A stretch of 64,000 nt of DNA from Sipunculus nudus (lineage: Eukaryota > Annelida > Sipuncula > Golfingiida > Sipunculidae), in the NCBI GenBank assembly GCA_026874595.1, contig CM049309.1, positions 96,308,723-96,372,722 of the forward strand. Direction: 5' to 3'. The notes beneath the pieces were generated by a model. That model ran no database searches and had not been told where the DNA came from. It worked only from the letters and a program-made list of their open reading frames with translations. Shown in pieces: positions 11,611 through 24,830 of this stretch; the stretch's first letter is position 1; each line of letters opens with the position of its first letter. The position numbers and the translations under genes were made by a program.

Positions 11611-13906
11611 AACAAGGGACATATGGGTCACGGCGCTCAGCTGTTATATATGATAAAAAAATATGATTTAGAAATGAGGCACATGCTGGTTTTGTGTGGT
11701 AAAAAGTATAAGCTGTATTATGAGTTGTTGTTGTTTAACTAATGTATGATTTTGATAGTACTTTTGGAGACAGGGAAGAGGATTGATTTCCCACCATGTC
11801 TGGTATTTATTCAGTTTTCACCAAACAATGGTGTTGAGAATCCAGAGTGTACAAAATACACATTTAAATAATGATCATAAGTACCTGGTTTTATGGCTTT
11901 TATTTATATTAAAAAAAATAAATGTAATATATTCATTTTGGACTAATTTCACATCAATGTACACACTAGACACAGAAGGAATCTAGATTAATAATATCAA
12001 CTGCATCTTTGTCTATCATTAATTTCCTTCATATGATCCCTAATGATTAGTAATGAATAATATGATTTACTTTTTTATTATAAAATTTGAACTGAAAAAT
12101 GCCATAGGTGACTGCATGGTGTTATTTGGAATATGTGACATTCTATCCATCGATACAAGATTCTTATATCATCAGTAACTGCAAGTTAATTCCCTATCGT
12201 TATAAACTAACAAATTCCTTTTCTATTTTTCTTTAATTTGTTATTAAAAACCAATAAAAATTGATTAATTCATTGTTTATTGTTATGTTGTTGGTTAAAA
12301 CTACTAGATGCGTTGGGTTGGACACCTGGGTCAACTGTGGCTGGCCATAAGCTGCCTGGCTGCCCCAGTATATGCCTCGAATCAAGCGTGCATAAATTGC
12401 TGAAAGTTCAACAAGGTCAACATACAGGTGACTCAAGAGTGGCTGGAGAGAGCCAAGGTCTGGTATGGTCTCATAAAAACATTAATAAAAGCTACAATTT
12501 TTGGCCAATTTCTTTCAGCTTTCTAAACTAAAAAGCTGAAATCCTTATGTGTGCATGATATGAAAATCATATAAACAGAGCTCACAAGGAACAAACGTGA
12601 AATGGTCAAAATTGGGCAAAATTTAAGGTACTAATTTTATATTTATACTAATAACATATAAAATTTTAAAAAATTCAGAACTAATTTTGGGTATTCAATT
12701 GAATCTTGATTAAATAATGTTACATCCCTGACAAAAAATCTCTAGCTTCAGCAAGCCCCTTGTTAAGGGAGTAAATATATTTCTTGATTTTTTACAAAGT
12801 GCATTATGTTTTGGCCCATAACTTAAAACAATTACGCAATACTGCCATCATTTCTGGCATGTGCACAGAGAATGTATAGAAAAACATGTATATTATATAT
12901 GATTAAAGTCAGATCAGTGGTTTTGATATTAGGCAGTATTGAAGTGTAACAATGGGTTTTTAATTGAAAAATGAAGTTTTTCATTAATATCTCAAAGGTA
13001 TTAAGTCCTAGTGACCAAATTCTTGGCATGGTAGGGGATTTTGGAGACATCTAATTGTATGCCAAAATTTAAGGAACTGAGAGCTGAAGCTGGGGAGCTG
13101 AGCTCTTGCAAACTGCATAACACTAGCCTGCTGTAAACAATATGTTACATGGTGCTTGAAAACTTGAATAAAATCTACAGTTTTTGATCAACTGGTTTCA
13201 AATTTTTGGTGTTAACAGACAAAATGCTAATAAAAACATGCGGAGAAAATTAAATCCACAGTACTTACAGGGAAAAAACGTGCCATGGTCAAAGTTAGGC
13301 AAAATTTAAGGCACCAATTTTTTTATTTTTGTTAATATTTTAAAAAATTTAAAAGATTTTGATCTAATTTTGGGTATACAATTTAATTTTGATTAATTAA
13401 AGTTATATTAATTGAAAAAAAGTCCATATCTTTAACATGTTTTGTGTTAAGTAATCAAATATCTTTCCTGATTTTTTACAAAATGCATTATGTTCTGGCC
13501 CATAACTTTTTTAAATTATATAATACAGACATAATTTCAGGCATGTACATAGGAACTATATAGAGGAATATTTATGGTAAATATGAGGAAAAACAGATGA
13601 GTGGTTTTGATATTAGGCAGCCCTGAAGTGTGAAAATAGGTTTTTAATAAAAAATGAGGTTTTTCCTTAATTTCTCAAAGGAACAAAGTCACAAAGACCC
13701 AGTTTTCGGCTTTGTAGGAGATCTTGGGGACATCTAACACTATGCCGAATTTTGGATTCCTAGGTCTTACAGCTTCAAAACGTGCCACATCTACGGATGG
13801 ACGGACGGACGGACAAACGGACAGACGGACAATGGACAGACGGACGGACGACTGACAATGGACCACGACTATAGCTCAGATGACTTATAGTCAGCTGAGC
13901 TAAAAA
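11611..13906 (+). mobile_element. 2-kb hairpin-ended non-autonomous element, copy 1
   Basis: The copy starts with aacaagggacatatgggtca + cggcgctcagctg and ends with GACGGACGGACGG, 'caatggaccacgactatag' and a near-palindrome (agctcagatgact ... agtcagctgagct) followed by aaaa. Most of 11,611-13,170 matches 38,317-40,265 in the same order. The second half (13,180-13,906) is a further diverged unit. No open frame for a transposase or RT. Confidence 0.75.
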
Positions 13907-14890
13907 TGATAGGAAGCAATAAAAATATAAAATGGTAAAATCCCCACAGGTTAAGAATATGTCAAAATTTATCAAAAGGATGAAATTGATACATAAACAG
14001 TGAGGTCATTTTTTTTCAATATAAAAGTCAGATACATGTATCAGGAATTAAGGATTAAAGAGGACGATAGTTTTATATAATGAATTTTATATAATATAGC
14101 TTGTCTCCTGACCAGACTTTTGTCCAATGGAACTTACAGTTCCCTTTTGGCAGCTGAGCAACAGTTAGGTCTGTGCACTTTGTTGAAAATCAGTGCTTGG
14201 GGACTGAGAATTATGGGAAATCCCTGTGAACTCCCTAGCTGGTTCTGTGATGGCTGAATCAAACACAGACATGCTAAATCAAAACTGTCAACCTTATTGA
14301 CTCTATACAAGCATATTCCAATATAAAGCTTTGTCACAGGACAACTTTATTATTCAATCCTCTTTCATATTTAATGAAATACCGAGCAGACACTGGGCCT
14401 GCCTGGTTTATATGCTTACTTTGCTGTCCATTGGGTTTAATTTTCATAAATAAAACACCATTTATGCTGATTTTGTAAGTGAGCTGCCTTGTATCCAGCC
14501 TGTTTTGTTTTATGCAGTATTTTACATATAAGCACTGTGGCAGTAACCAGATGACAGGTTACAAAGGATAGAACCTGGTGTAAACACAATCTCAAACCTC
14601 TGTGAGTAAAAACTGTGTTGGTATTAATTCATCAAAATTATGATTCACATGGGAGCATATACAACACAAACTTTATGGCTGTTTTAGGCAAGATGAAAGA
14701 TATTTTCTTTACATGTCTTTAGAAGGCATATATTCAATTTCATTATATGGGCTAGGGATCATTTGATCAATTTTGTCCTGCATCATAATTTGTTAATATG
14801 ATTCCAAGTAATGTATTGTGAATATTTTTTGTTAAAGATTTTGTAACAGAAGCAGAAATAGCATATATTTTGCAGGGTTTGGTATACTTC
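13907..14890. other. Intronic sequence, no gene
   Basis: Unique AT-rich sequence between element copy 1 and the 37-bp minisatellite. Nothing coding recognised. Confidence 0.5.
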
Positions 14891-14892
14891 AC

Positions 14893-15513
14893 AAGTGATA
14901 TACAGGCATTCAGAACACAACCACTAACACTCTGATATACAGGCAACCAGTACATAACCACAAACACTATGTTATTCAGGCACCCAGAACACAACCACAA
15001 ACACTCTGATATACAGGCAATCAGCACACAAACATTCTGATATACAGGCAATCAGAACACAACACTAACACTCTGATATACAGGCAACCAGAACACAACC
15101 ACAAACATTCTGATATACAGGCAACCAGAACACAACCACAAACACTCTGATATACAGGCAATCAGCACACAAACATTCTGATATACAGGCAATCAGAACA
15201 CAACACTAACACTCTGATATACAGGCAACCAGTATACACAACCACAAACACTGATATACAGGCAATCAGAACACAACCACAAACACTGATATACAGGCAA
15301 CCAGAACACAACCACTAACACTCTGATACACAGGCAACCCATACACAATCACAAACATTCTGATATACAGGCAATCAGAACACAACCACTAACACTCTGA
15401 TATACAGGCAACTAAAACACAACCACAAACACTCTGATACACAGGCAACCAATACAAAACCACAAACATTCTGATATACAGGCAATCAGAACACAACCAC
15501 TAACACTCTGACA
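14893..15513. repeat. Minisatellite, ~37-bp unit, ~17 copies
   Basis: Copies of gatatacaggcaaccagaac + acaaccacaaacactct. Shorter units of about 31 bases lacking one 'accaca' segment are interspersed. Confidence 0.94.
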
Positions 15514-15519
15514 TAAAAA

Positions 15520-16264
15520 GTTTAATCAGCACAAAACCCCAAATGTTCTCCACAGGAATTGCATTCTAAATTCAGCCCTAGCTGAGTGAAAATTATATAT
15601 GAAACCAGGAAGACACTAAGCTTTGGCATTTTTGCCACAGTGGAAAGGTTTCATGTGATAGAATTGTGAAAACTGAATCAAGCAAAAATCCAGTTTGAAC
15701 ATGACAATGTATATACAAGTATATCAAAACGACTATTCAGCTTTTGGAATAAACTGGCATATAATCATAAAACAAAGATATTGCACCTAAGAATAGAAAC
15801 TCCAGGTGCAGCTTTATGTATATGATGTATACAGACATCAGTTTTGTACTGGCATGAATTCCAATGGACAGGTTTTGGGCTCCAGTTCATTTAAATACAT
15901 GTATCCTGTCCACATGTACAATATTCATAAAGATGACACTCACATCATAAAAACATGTCAACTGGAAGTAAATAAACTAACATGCTCTTGAAAAAGTATT
16001 GTGTAAAATGCAAGAACAGGTGACATGCATAATACAACAACCAAAATAACAGAGGAAGCCTGCCATCAGTTAATGTTACATGGCCTCCACTCAAATAATG
16101 CACAGAATTAACACATGGCTGCACTCTGTTCTCTGCCCCTCTTAGAACAAACAATATGGCCTTATTTTTTTAGCCATGCTTTGCTACTATCACATTGTCA
16201 TTAATAAAACAACCAGACCCACGGGACCCTCAGTACACAAGAGGCAACAGCAAGCCTCGCTATC
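15520..16264. other. Intronic sequence, no gene
   Basis: Unique sequence. Short open frames on both strands (15,806-16,154) show no family similarity. Confidence 0.5.
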
Positions 16265-17200
16265 AATACCCTACTCAACATCCACAGAACTGTCCTAAAC
16301 CTCTCAACGTCCACAGAACTGTCCTAAACCTCTCAACATCCTCGGAACTGTCCTAAACCTACCAACATCCACAGAACTGTCCTAAAACCTCTCAACATCC
16401 ACAGAACTGTCCTAAACCTCTCAACATCCACAGAACTGTCCTAAAACCTCTCAACGTCCACAGAACTGTCCTTAACCTCTCAACATCCACAGAACTGTCC
16501 TAAAACCTCTCAACATCCACAGAACTGTCCTAAACCTCTCAACATCCACAGAACTGTCCTAAACCTCTCAACATCCAAAGAACTGTCCTAAACCTCTCAA
16601 CATCCACAGAACTGACCTAAAACCTCTCAGCGTCCACAGAACTGTCCTAAAACCTCTCAACATCCACAGAACTGTCCTAAAACCTCTCAACATCCACAGA
16701 ACTGTCCTAAACCTCTCAACATCCACAGAACTGTCTTAAAACCTCTCAACATCCTCAGAACTGTCCTAAAACCTCTCAACATCCACAGAACTGTCCTAAA
16801 ACCTATCAACATCCACAGAACTGTCCTAAAACCTCTCAACATCCACAGAACTGTCCTAAAACCTATCAACATCCACAGAACTGTCCTAAAATCTCTCAAC
16901 ATCCACAGAACTGTCCTAAAACCTCTCAACATCCACAGAACTGTCCTAAAAAACCTCTCAACATCTACAGAACTGTCCTAAACCTCTCAACATCCACAGA
17001 ACTGTCCTAAACCTCTCACCATCCACAGAACTGTCCTAAAACCTCTCAACATCCACAGAACTGTCCTAAACCTCTCAACATCCACAGAACTGTCCTAAAA
17101 CCTCTCAACATCCACAGAACTGTCCTAAAACCTCTCAACATCCACAGAACTGTCTTAAAACCTCTCAACATCCACAGAACTGTCCTAAAACCTCTACAAG
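16265..17200. repeat. Minisatellite, 29/30-bp unit, ~31 copies
   Basis: Copies of caacatccacagaactgtcc + taaacctct (29 bp) or taaaacctct (30 bp). In the stretch 16,687-16,932 the 30-bp form predominates, which keeps a frame open on the minus strand without implying a gene. Confidence 0.96.
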
Positions 17201-18600
17201 TGACCCAAGGGTCATGACACTCAGCCAACTGACATGTTGTCAATATGTCCTTGCAAAGGCAACTAATTAAGATAATGTAGGAGGCATCATAGTTCATGCA
17301 TATTAGCTTAAGTTCATCAGGACCCATAATCACATCAAATTTGATGAGAACCCATTCAGCCGTTCCTGAGGAATCTGGCAATTTGCGTGTACTTTGCATT
17401 ATTTCTGGGGTGCTCAAACATAGCCTGTAACTCAGAGAATATAGGTCACAGTGACCTAATTTCAGGTTAATGAGGAGAACTTTTGTGGAACTCTCAGGAT
17501 ATCAAGAAAGAAGATTCTAGGGACAGTGGTTATGATTTGTGTCCTGTTAACAGATTACAGCGTCTTTGAAGGTTTCAAAAATAGAGAAAAAATGTTTTAA
17601 AATGTGTAAAAAAATCTAGGTGGCACCACCATTTTCAGAAACTGATGAGACACTCCATGATCAATATGCATACAAAAAATCATTGTGATCAATGCATTAG
17701 TTGTTTAGATACTGGAGCTTTTGTATCAAACAAAAATTATTCTGGGGGTAGTTCTTGAGCCCCATTGCTTGAAGAATATAGGTAACAGAGACCTTATTTC
17801 AGGTTTCCAAGGAGACTTTTCATGGACCTCCCTGGATGTCAAATTAGTAGATTCTAGGTCCAATGGTTATGATTTGTGCCTTGCTTTGGTATCAAATTTT
17901 CAATTATTCTGGGAAATACTTATAAGCCTCATAGCTCGAAGAATATTGGTAACTGAGACCTAAGTTCAAGTTTCCAAGGAGACTTTTCATGGACCTTCCT
18001 GGATGTCAAGTAAGAAGATTCTAGGACAAAGGGTTACGATTTGTGCCCTGTTAACAGAAGACAGCATCTTTAAAGGTCTCAAAAATGGAGTAAAAATGCT
18101 GATTCGAAAAATTCCAGGTGGAGCCACAAGTCTGCAGAAATTTATGTTACACTCCATGATCAATATGCATGCAAAGAATCATGGTGATCAATGCATTAAA
18201 TGTTCAGATAATGGAGCTTTTGTATCAAACTTTTTAATTAGTATTTGGGTAATTCTGAGCCCCATAGCTCAGATGATATAGGTAACAAAGACCTAATTTC
18301 AGGTTTCAAAGGAGACTTTTCATAGGCCTCACTGGATGTCAAGTGAGAAGATTCTACTTCCAATAGTTATGATTTTTGCACTGTTTTGGTATCAAATTTT
18401 CAATTATTCTGGGGGTACGTATAAGCCTCATAGCTCAGAGAGTATGGGTATCAGAGACCTAATATCACACTTCCAAGGAGACTTTTAATGGATCTCTTAG
18501 GATATAAAGTTAGAAGTTTCTAGGTCAAGTGGTTATGATTTGTGCCCTTTTAATGGATGATCACATCTTTAAAGGTCTCAAAAATAAGTGAAAAAATAAT
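17196..18600 (+). mobile_element. Interspersed element with three to four 'ggtaacagagacc' units
   Basis: It opens with 'caagtgacccaagggtcatg' + acactcagcc, a diverged version of the left end of the 2-kb elements. It continues with repeated units containing 'ggtaacagagaccttatttc', 'ttccaaggagacttttcatg', 'gaagattctagg' and 'gttatgatttgtgcc'. A GGTGGCACCACC palindrome lies at 17,619-17,630. Noncoding. Confidence 0.7.
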
Positions 18601-20880
18601 TAATAAATATACAACATACAAACACGAACAAGACCACGTTCACTTTGAAGAACAACTTACAAGTGATTTCAACCTCTAAATTTAACAGGCTTTTGACTGT
18701 TTAATTGTCTTTAAGGATGAATGATGATCATTTCCATCAATAATTTGAAAATTAATGAAAAGACACAGCAGTAAAAAGAAAAAAAAGTTTCTTTAAGATA
18801 TGTTCTCTGGTTCATTTTTATACATTAATTAAAATAAGTATCCTACAAATAAAGGTTGTATTTGAAGTAAAATAAGGTTAACAACAAATAATCACAAACC
18901 TATGATTACGTAATTACACTGGATTAATCAGTTTCTGATTTCATGGACAAGGCCTCAGGAAGTCAAACGGGAACAGAAAGGCGTCCCAGGCCTATGTATT
19001 GAAAGTACCCAAGGCTGGCTGACTTTGAACAGTATGTGCAGATGCAAAATAAATGGCTTTCTCACAGATTACATTATTTGGACAGGCTGCACTGTGAAGA
19101 TGCATTCACAGGACAGCACTGGCAAGCCATTGACAAGTCACTGATTACGGGTGTCCAACCAGCCAAGCAGAAAACAGCATTTTGCTACCCATCCCCAAAG
19201 ACGGCTTAGCATCATATTGATGCATATGCAAAATGCCTTTGTGTCGCTAATTTCATGCCTGTTCCAAGTGCACATCAATGGATTCCATCTACATCACATG
19301 GCTATTGTTATGTTAATGCTAATCAGCCTGTCCAATAAAACGCAGAGCCAGTAGTAATTCTAGCATTATGGGGCACACTTGCATGAGGAACTGCCGGCCC
19401 TGAACTCAGAACGGACTAACGCTTCTTTTTGTTCTTCATTTGTAGCTGTTTAATTCCAGCAAACGCACAAGCCAAATTAGACACTCTATTCTTGTCTTTT
19501 GATAGTCATGGTGCTATTAGTACCTAGACGACCTCCCATGGGAACAGGCAGTGCCTTGGGCTTTGTGCAGGAATCCATTTAGTCACTGGTGTTTCATAAA
19601 TTTAAACCCATGCTGCTATTACTTCCCTAGATCAATACTCTTCCCTGATCTCTGCTCATCCTGAAACCTGTCATTTTATCACGTGCCATTGTCTCTCCAG
19701 TATCTCCTTAAGTACTCCACATCAGCCCACACTGTGATTTCCTATCTTTTCTTTTTGTAACTTTTACAGTAACTGGCCACTGAAAACCATTGATACAAAA
19801 CTCTAAACTCACTTGTATTAAATTATTGGTGCAAAAGTCAAAGAGTCCTCAGTGGTTAAAGACACTTGGCGTACCATTTTAATATCTTTATTATCAGAAC
19901 AAAGCTTGACTGAAATACAAGCTACAATAATTCATTTATTCAGCACTACAAAGCTTTCCTGATATTACTAACTTCTCTTGTTTGCATAGAAATTTTTCCA
20001 AAATATCTTTACTTAAGTCTGTTTAGTACAACAAAATCTTCCCAGACAGCTCATAATTTTATGCACTTAGTACAACAAGTGATTAGTTAATCCAAAGCTT
20101 CAGTTGTATATATGACTGGCTATGTACAACAAGTGCTTCTAAGATACTTAAAAATTTATTTCTGTGTACTACAAAACTACCAAGGTATACATATGATTTA
20201 TATGATGCAAAGAAACAAAAGCTTCATTATACTGATAATTGATTTATTCAACAAAAGCTTGACTTCTGTATTTTGCACAATAAAGATAACTTGATATACA
20301 AGAAAACATTTTGGGAATTTCATTTACTATTAGCAACCAACAAAACCCCTCTTTTCCTTTTTGTCTTTTTAAACCAAATCAGATAGAATATCAACTGTGT
20401 ACAAAGAAATCATGAGGTCAAAAGGCTTCTACCAATCCACAACACCCCTCCCTTGATCCATCAAAACTCTCCAAGAAAGGTTCATACTCAATCTTACATT
20501 ATTTTCACAAAGTATGTCAATTTTATTTACTTGTTTTTGACTGATATTATATAATGATAAATTTCTTGCTCACACAAACAAAGGCTTAAAAAGAATACAA
20601 AACTTGATAATATCCTTTTAATCATCTGATCTTCAGCAAATTAAATCTACTATAACAGCAGTCAGAGAAGATTAAGTTAAGACTATCGTAAGGAATAATA
20701 AACGGCACATCAAAATGAAATGAACATTAAATCCTGATAAAAATAAGCAGCTTTAAACTTTCTAGCACTGCCAAACAAAAGCTCAAGGAGAAAATCTTAC
20801 TTGATGATTTCCAGGATAAATTTACAAGGACCAAAATTTCTGAGACAAATATACTGATCCTAGCAGAGACATTGTGAAAT
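18601..20880. other. Single-copy intronic stretch, no gene
   Basis: The longest low-repeat stretch in the partial intron 2. The part 18,900-19,760 has balanced composition and high complexity, unlike the surrounding DNA. From 19,860 to 20,300 there are weak, degenerate repeats around 'acaacaagtg' and 'aaagcttgact'. No exon with splice sites and an open frame was found. Confidence 0.5.
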
Positions 20881-20884
20881 ACTT

Positions 20885-21830
20885 CTTCAGCATAAACTGT
20901 GCAAACTGTTCATATAATCTTATTAGCTTTCCACGTGAATAAAATCCAGAATGGAAGCAGTAGTTTAAAACAGTAGTGTTCATTGTAAGTGCAAACTGTT
21001 CATATAATCTTATCAGCTTTCTATGTGTATAGAATCCAGAATGGAAGCAGTAGTTTAAAACAGTAGTGTTCATTGTAAGTGCAAACTGTTCATATAATCT
21101 TATTAGCTTTCTATGTGTATAGAATCCAGAATGGAAGCAGTAGTGTTCATTGTGAGTGTAAACTGTTCATATAATCTTATTAACTTTCTATGTGAATAGA
21201 ATCCAGAATGGAAGCAGTAGTGTTCATTGTAAGTGTAAACTGTTCATATAATCTTATTAGCTTTCTATGTGAATAGAATCCAGAATGGAAGCAGTAGTTT
21301 ACAACAGTAGTGTTCATTGTAAGTGTAAACTGTTCATATAATCTTATCAGCTTTCTATGTGTATAGAATCCAGAATGGAAGCAGTAGTTTAAAACAGTAG
21401 TGTTCATTGTAAGTGCAAACTGTTCATATAATCTTATTAGCTTTCTATGTGTATAGAATCCAGAATGGAAGCAGTAGTGTTCATTGTAAGTGTAAACTGT
21501 TCATATAATCTTATTAGCTTTCTATGTGAATAGAATCCAGAATGGAAGCAGTAGTGTTCATTGTAAGTGTAAACTGTTCATATAATCTTATTAGCTTTCT
21601 ATGTGAATAGAATCCAGAATGGAAGCAGTAGTGTTCATTGTAAGTGTAAACTGTTCATATAATCTTATTAGCTTTCTATGTGAATAGAATCCAGAATGGA
21701 AGCAGTAGTTTAAAACAGTAGTGTTCATTGTAAGTGTAAACTGTTCATATAATCTTATCAGCTTTCTATGTGAGTAGAATCCAGAATGGAAGCAGTAGTT
21801 TAAAACAGTAGTGTTCATTGTAAGCGTACA
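20885..21830. repeat. Tandem repeat with two unit lengths, 90 and 77 bp, ~11 copies
   Basis: Units contain aactgttcatataatcttat, 'tagctttctatgtgaataga' and 'atccagaatggaagcagtag'. The long form adds tttaaaacagtag before 'tgttcattg'. Starts at 20,901, 20,991 and 21,081 (90 bp apart) and then 21,158 (77 bp) show the two classes. Confidence 0.95.
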
Positions 21831-22051
21831 TGTTTCAACAAATAGCATCCATACTCTCCTCTGGGGAGCTGTTAGCATACTTAAAACCTTTCTTGGCTAT
21901 AAACTGTCCTGCCAGGAGCCAGCCCGGATCTGATTTGGTAGCACTTTGTCACCTATTGAGGCCATGGTTTATTTTATTTATGGGATATTACAAACCCTAG
22001 TCACAAAAGTCAATAAAAATAATGTCCCTACATCTCAAAGTCTTCATAACA

Positions 22052-22650
22052 CTGGTCATATGGTCTGGATTGTCTAGCGTACTTACATGTCCTGTTCCTG
22101 GTCACATGGTCTGGATTGTCTAGCGTACTTACATGTCCTGTTCCTGGTCACATGGTCTGGATTGTCTAGCGTACTTACATGTCCTGTTCCTGGTCACATG
22201 GTCTGGATTGTCTAGCATACTTACATGTCCTGTTCCTGGTCACATGGTCTGGATTGTCTAGCGTACTTACATGTCCTGTTCCTGGTCACATGGTCTGGAT
22301 TGTCTAGCGTACTTACATGTCCTGTTCCTGGTCACATGGTCTGGATTGTCTAGCGTTCTTACATGTCCTGTTCCTGGTCACATGGTCTGGATTGTCTAGC
22401 GTACTTACATGTCCTGTTCCTGGTCACATGGTCTGGATTGTCTAGCATACTTACATGTCCTGTTCCTCTTCACATGGTCTGGACTGTCTAGCGTTCTTAC
22501 ATGTCCTGTTCCTGGTCACATGGTCTGGATTGTCTAGCGTACTTACATGTCCTGTTCCTGGTCACATGGTCTGGATTGTCTAGCATACTTACATGTCCTG
22601 TTCCTGGTCACATGGTCTGGATTGTCTAGCGTACTTACATGTCCTGTTTC
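22052..22650. repeat. Minisatellite, 46-bp unit, 13 copies
   Basis: Nearly identical copies of ctggtcacatggtctggatt + gtctagcgtacttacatgtcctgttc. Most differences are single bases (gcgt/gcat, tact/ttct), so the array looks young. Confidence 0.96.
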
Positions 22651-22659
22651 TGTTGAGAT

Positions 22660-23690
22660 TGTTACAACATTTTGAAGGAAGAATCTAGGTAGTGCATAAT
22701 GATACTGATGAGTAATTATAACCCCATGTATAACATGAAACAGGCTAACAGTGAACATTTTAATTAAGAAAATTAATGAGCAAAGTATGAAGAAACTGAA
22801 ATACTAATCAATTTTAATATTTATAAATAATTTTTGTTCATCTGAATTCTAGAAAACTTGATGTTGCAGAAATGAGGATTATGACTTGATTATTGAGATA
22901 AATATTCCATGTTCATTGGGATAAGAGGAAGGTGACAATGCAATCAGCAACTCTCTGTAATTATAAATACAAAATGCCTGGCAACTAGGCTTTTGTTACA
23001 TAATTCTGATTACAACATCTGGATTCTTCATGCAAAACACTTTAATTTATGTTTGCTTCCCAATTACCAACCATTAGCTAATTGCACAACTGCAGTGATC
23101 CTGAATTTTGTTGAAAAAAAGAACATTTAAGAAAGAGATAAATTTTGCTGAACACCCCAGAAAAAAACAGCTTGAACTACTCTATTACAAACATGTGTCC
23201 ATTTCTTTGTCTAACACATAAGCTCTGTGCATGAAAAGCGCCCATAAATCTGTCAGAGTAGTTGCGATTGGTTCCCTATTGTAATTGCATTGCGCAGAAA
23301 TCCTGTCAAGTTCTCTCCTGTTTTGGGATCCTTCCATTATTTATTATAAATGTGTAACAGTTTGCCCCTCTAGGCCTGTTATATGGTCTTTTACAAACAC
23401 TAGCAGATAATCAGTGTTGATGGAAATTTAGGCAATATTGACTTTTTGATCTGCATAATCAACACACATGGCTGAACTAGTTGACTGGAGGCCAGGGTAG
23501 TGGGTCTGTGTGTCTGGCTGGAACAGCCCAGTCAGATCAGGTGTAAAAGAGCCGCTGGGTTTACTTGAGTCACTGATACTGAGGCCATGACCTCAGTCCC
23601 ACAACCTGACACCCCTATCTGTAAAGTGGAATGTTCTTTCAAGGATAACCCCTCTCCTATATTAACCCTTGGTACATGGATGGGTAGGAC
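22660..23690. other. Single-copy intronic stretch, no gene
   Basis: Complex, non-repetitive sequence. The part 22,900-23,360 contains homeodomain-like TAATTA and CAATTA sites and a palindromic gcctggcaactaggc. It is a candidate regulatory stretch but has no open frame. Confidence 0.45.
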
Positions 23691-23694
23691 TGGT

Positions 23695-24830
23695 GGGCAG
23701 GAGAGCACGGGTATAAATGTTGGTGGGCAGGAAAGCATGGGTATAAATGTTGGTGGGCAGGAGAGCACAGGTATAAATGTTGGTGGGCAGGAAAGCACGG
23801 GTATAAGTGTTGGTGGGCAGGAGAGCACGGGTAAAAATTTGGTTGGCAGGAAAGCACGGGTATAAATTTGGTGGGCAGGAGAGCACGGGTATAAATGTTG
23901 GTGGGCAGGAAAGCACGGGTATAAATGTTGGTGGGCAGGAAAGCACGGGTATAAATGTTGGTGGGCAGGAAAGCACGAGTATGCAGGAAAGCACGGGTAT
24001 AAATGTTGGTGGGCAGGAAAGCACGGGTATTAATGTTGGTGGGCAGGAAAGCACGGGTATAAATTTTGGTTGGCAGGAAAGCACGGGTATAAATGCTGGT
24101 GGGGAGGAAAGCACGGGTATAAATGTTGGTGGGCAGGAAAGCACTGGTATGCAGGAAAGCACGGGTATAAATGTTGGTGGGCAGAAGAGCACGGGTATAA
24201 ATGTTAGTGGGCAGGAAAGCATGGGCATAAATGTTGGTGGGCAGGAAAGCATGGGCATAAATGTTGGTGGGCAGGAAAGCATGGGTATAAATGTTGGTGG
24301 GCAGGAAAGCACGAGTATGCAGGAAAGCACGGGTATAAACGTTAGTGGGCAGGAAAGCACGGGTATAAATGTTGGTGGGCAGGAAAGCACGGGTATAAAT
24401 GTTGGTGGGCAGGAAAGCACGGGTATAAATGTTGGTGGGCAGGAAAGCACGGGTATAAATGTTGGTGGGCAGGAAAGCACAGGTATAAATGTTGGTGGGC
24501 AGTAAAGCACGGGTATAAATGTTGGTGGGCAGGAAAGCATGGGTATAAATGTTGGTGGGCAAGAAAGCACGGGTATAAATGTTGGTGGGCAGGAAAGCAA
24601 AGGTATAAATGTCGGTGGGCAGGAAAGCACGGGTATAAATGTTGGTGGGCAGGAAAGCACGGGTATAAATGTTGGTGGGCAGGAAAGCATGGGTATAAAT
24701 GTTGGTGGGCAGGAAAGCACGGGTATAAATGTTGGTGGGCAGGAAAGCATGGGTATAAATTTTGGTGGGCAGGAAAGCACGGGTATAAATGTTGGTGGGC
24801 AGGAAAGCATGGGTATAAATGTTGGTGATA
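23695..24830. repeat. Minisatellite, 30-bp unit, ~38 copies
   Basis: Copies of gggtataaatgttggtgggc + aggaaagcac. At least three short 16-base units (gtatgcaggaaagcac; near 23,980, 24,147 and 24,314) interrupt it. Because 30 is a multiple of three, several frames stay open on both strands (up to 394 codons). These are by-products of the repeat. Confidence 0.97.

Noticed and set aside
16687-17417. Minus-strand frames with repeated GFRTVLWML
   Set aside because: They arise from the 29/30-bp minisatellite. The frame breaks wherever a 29-bp unit occurs.
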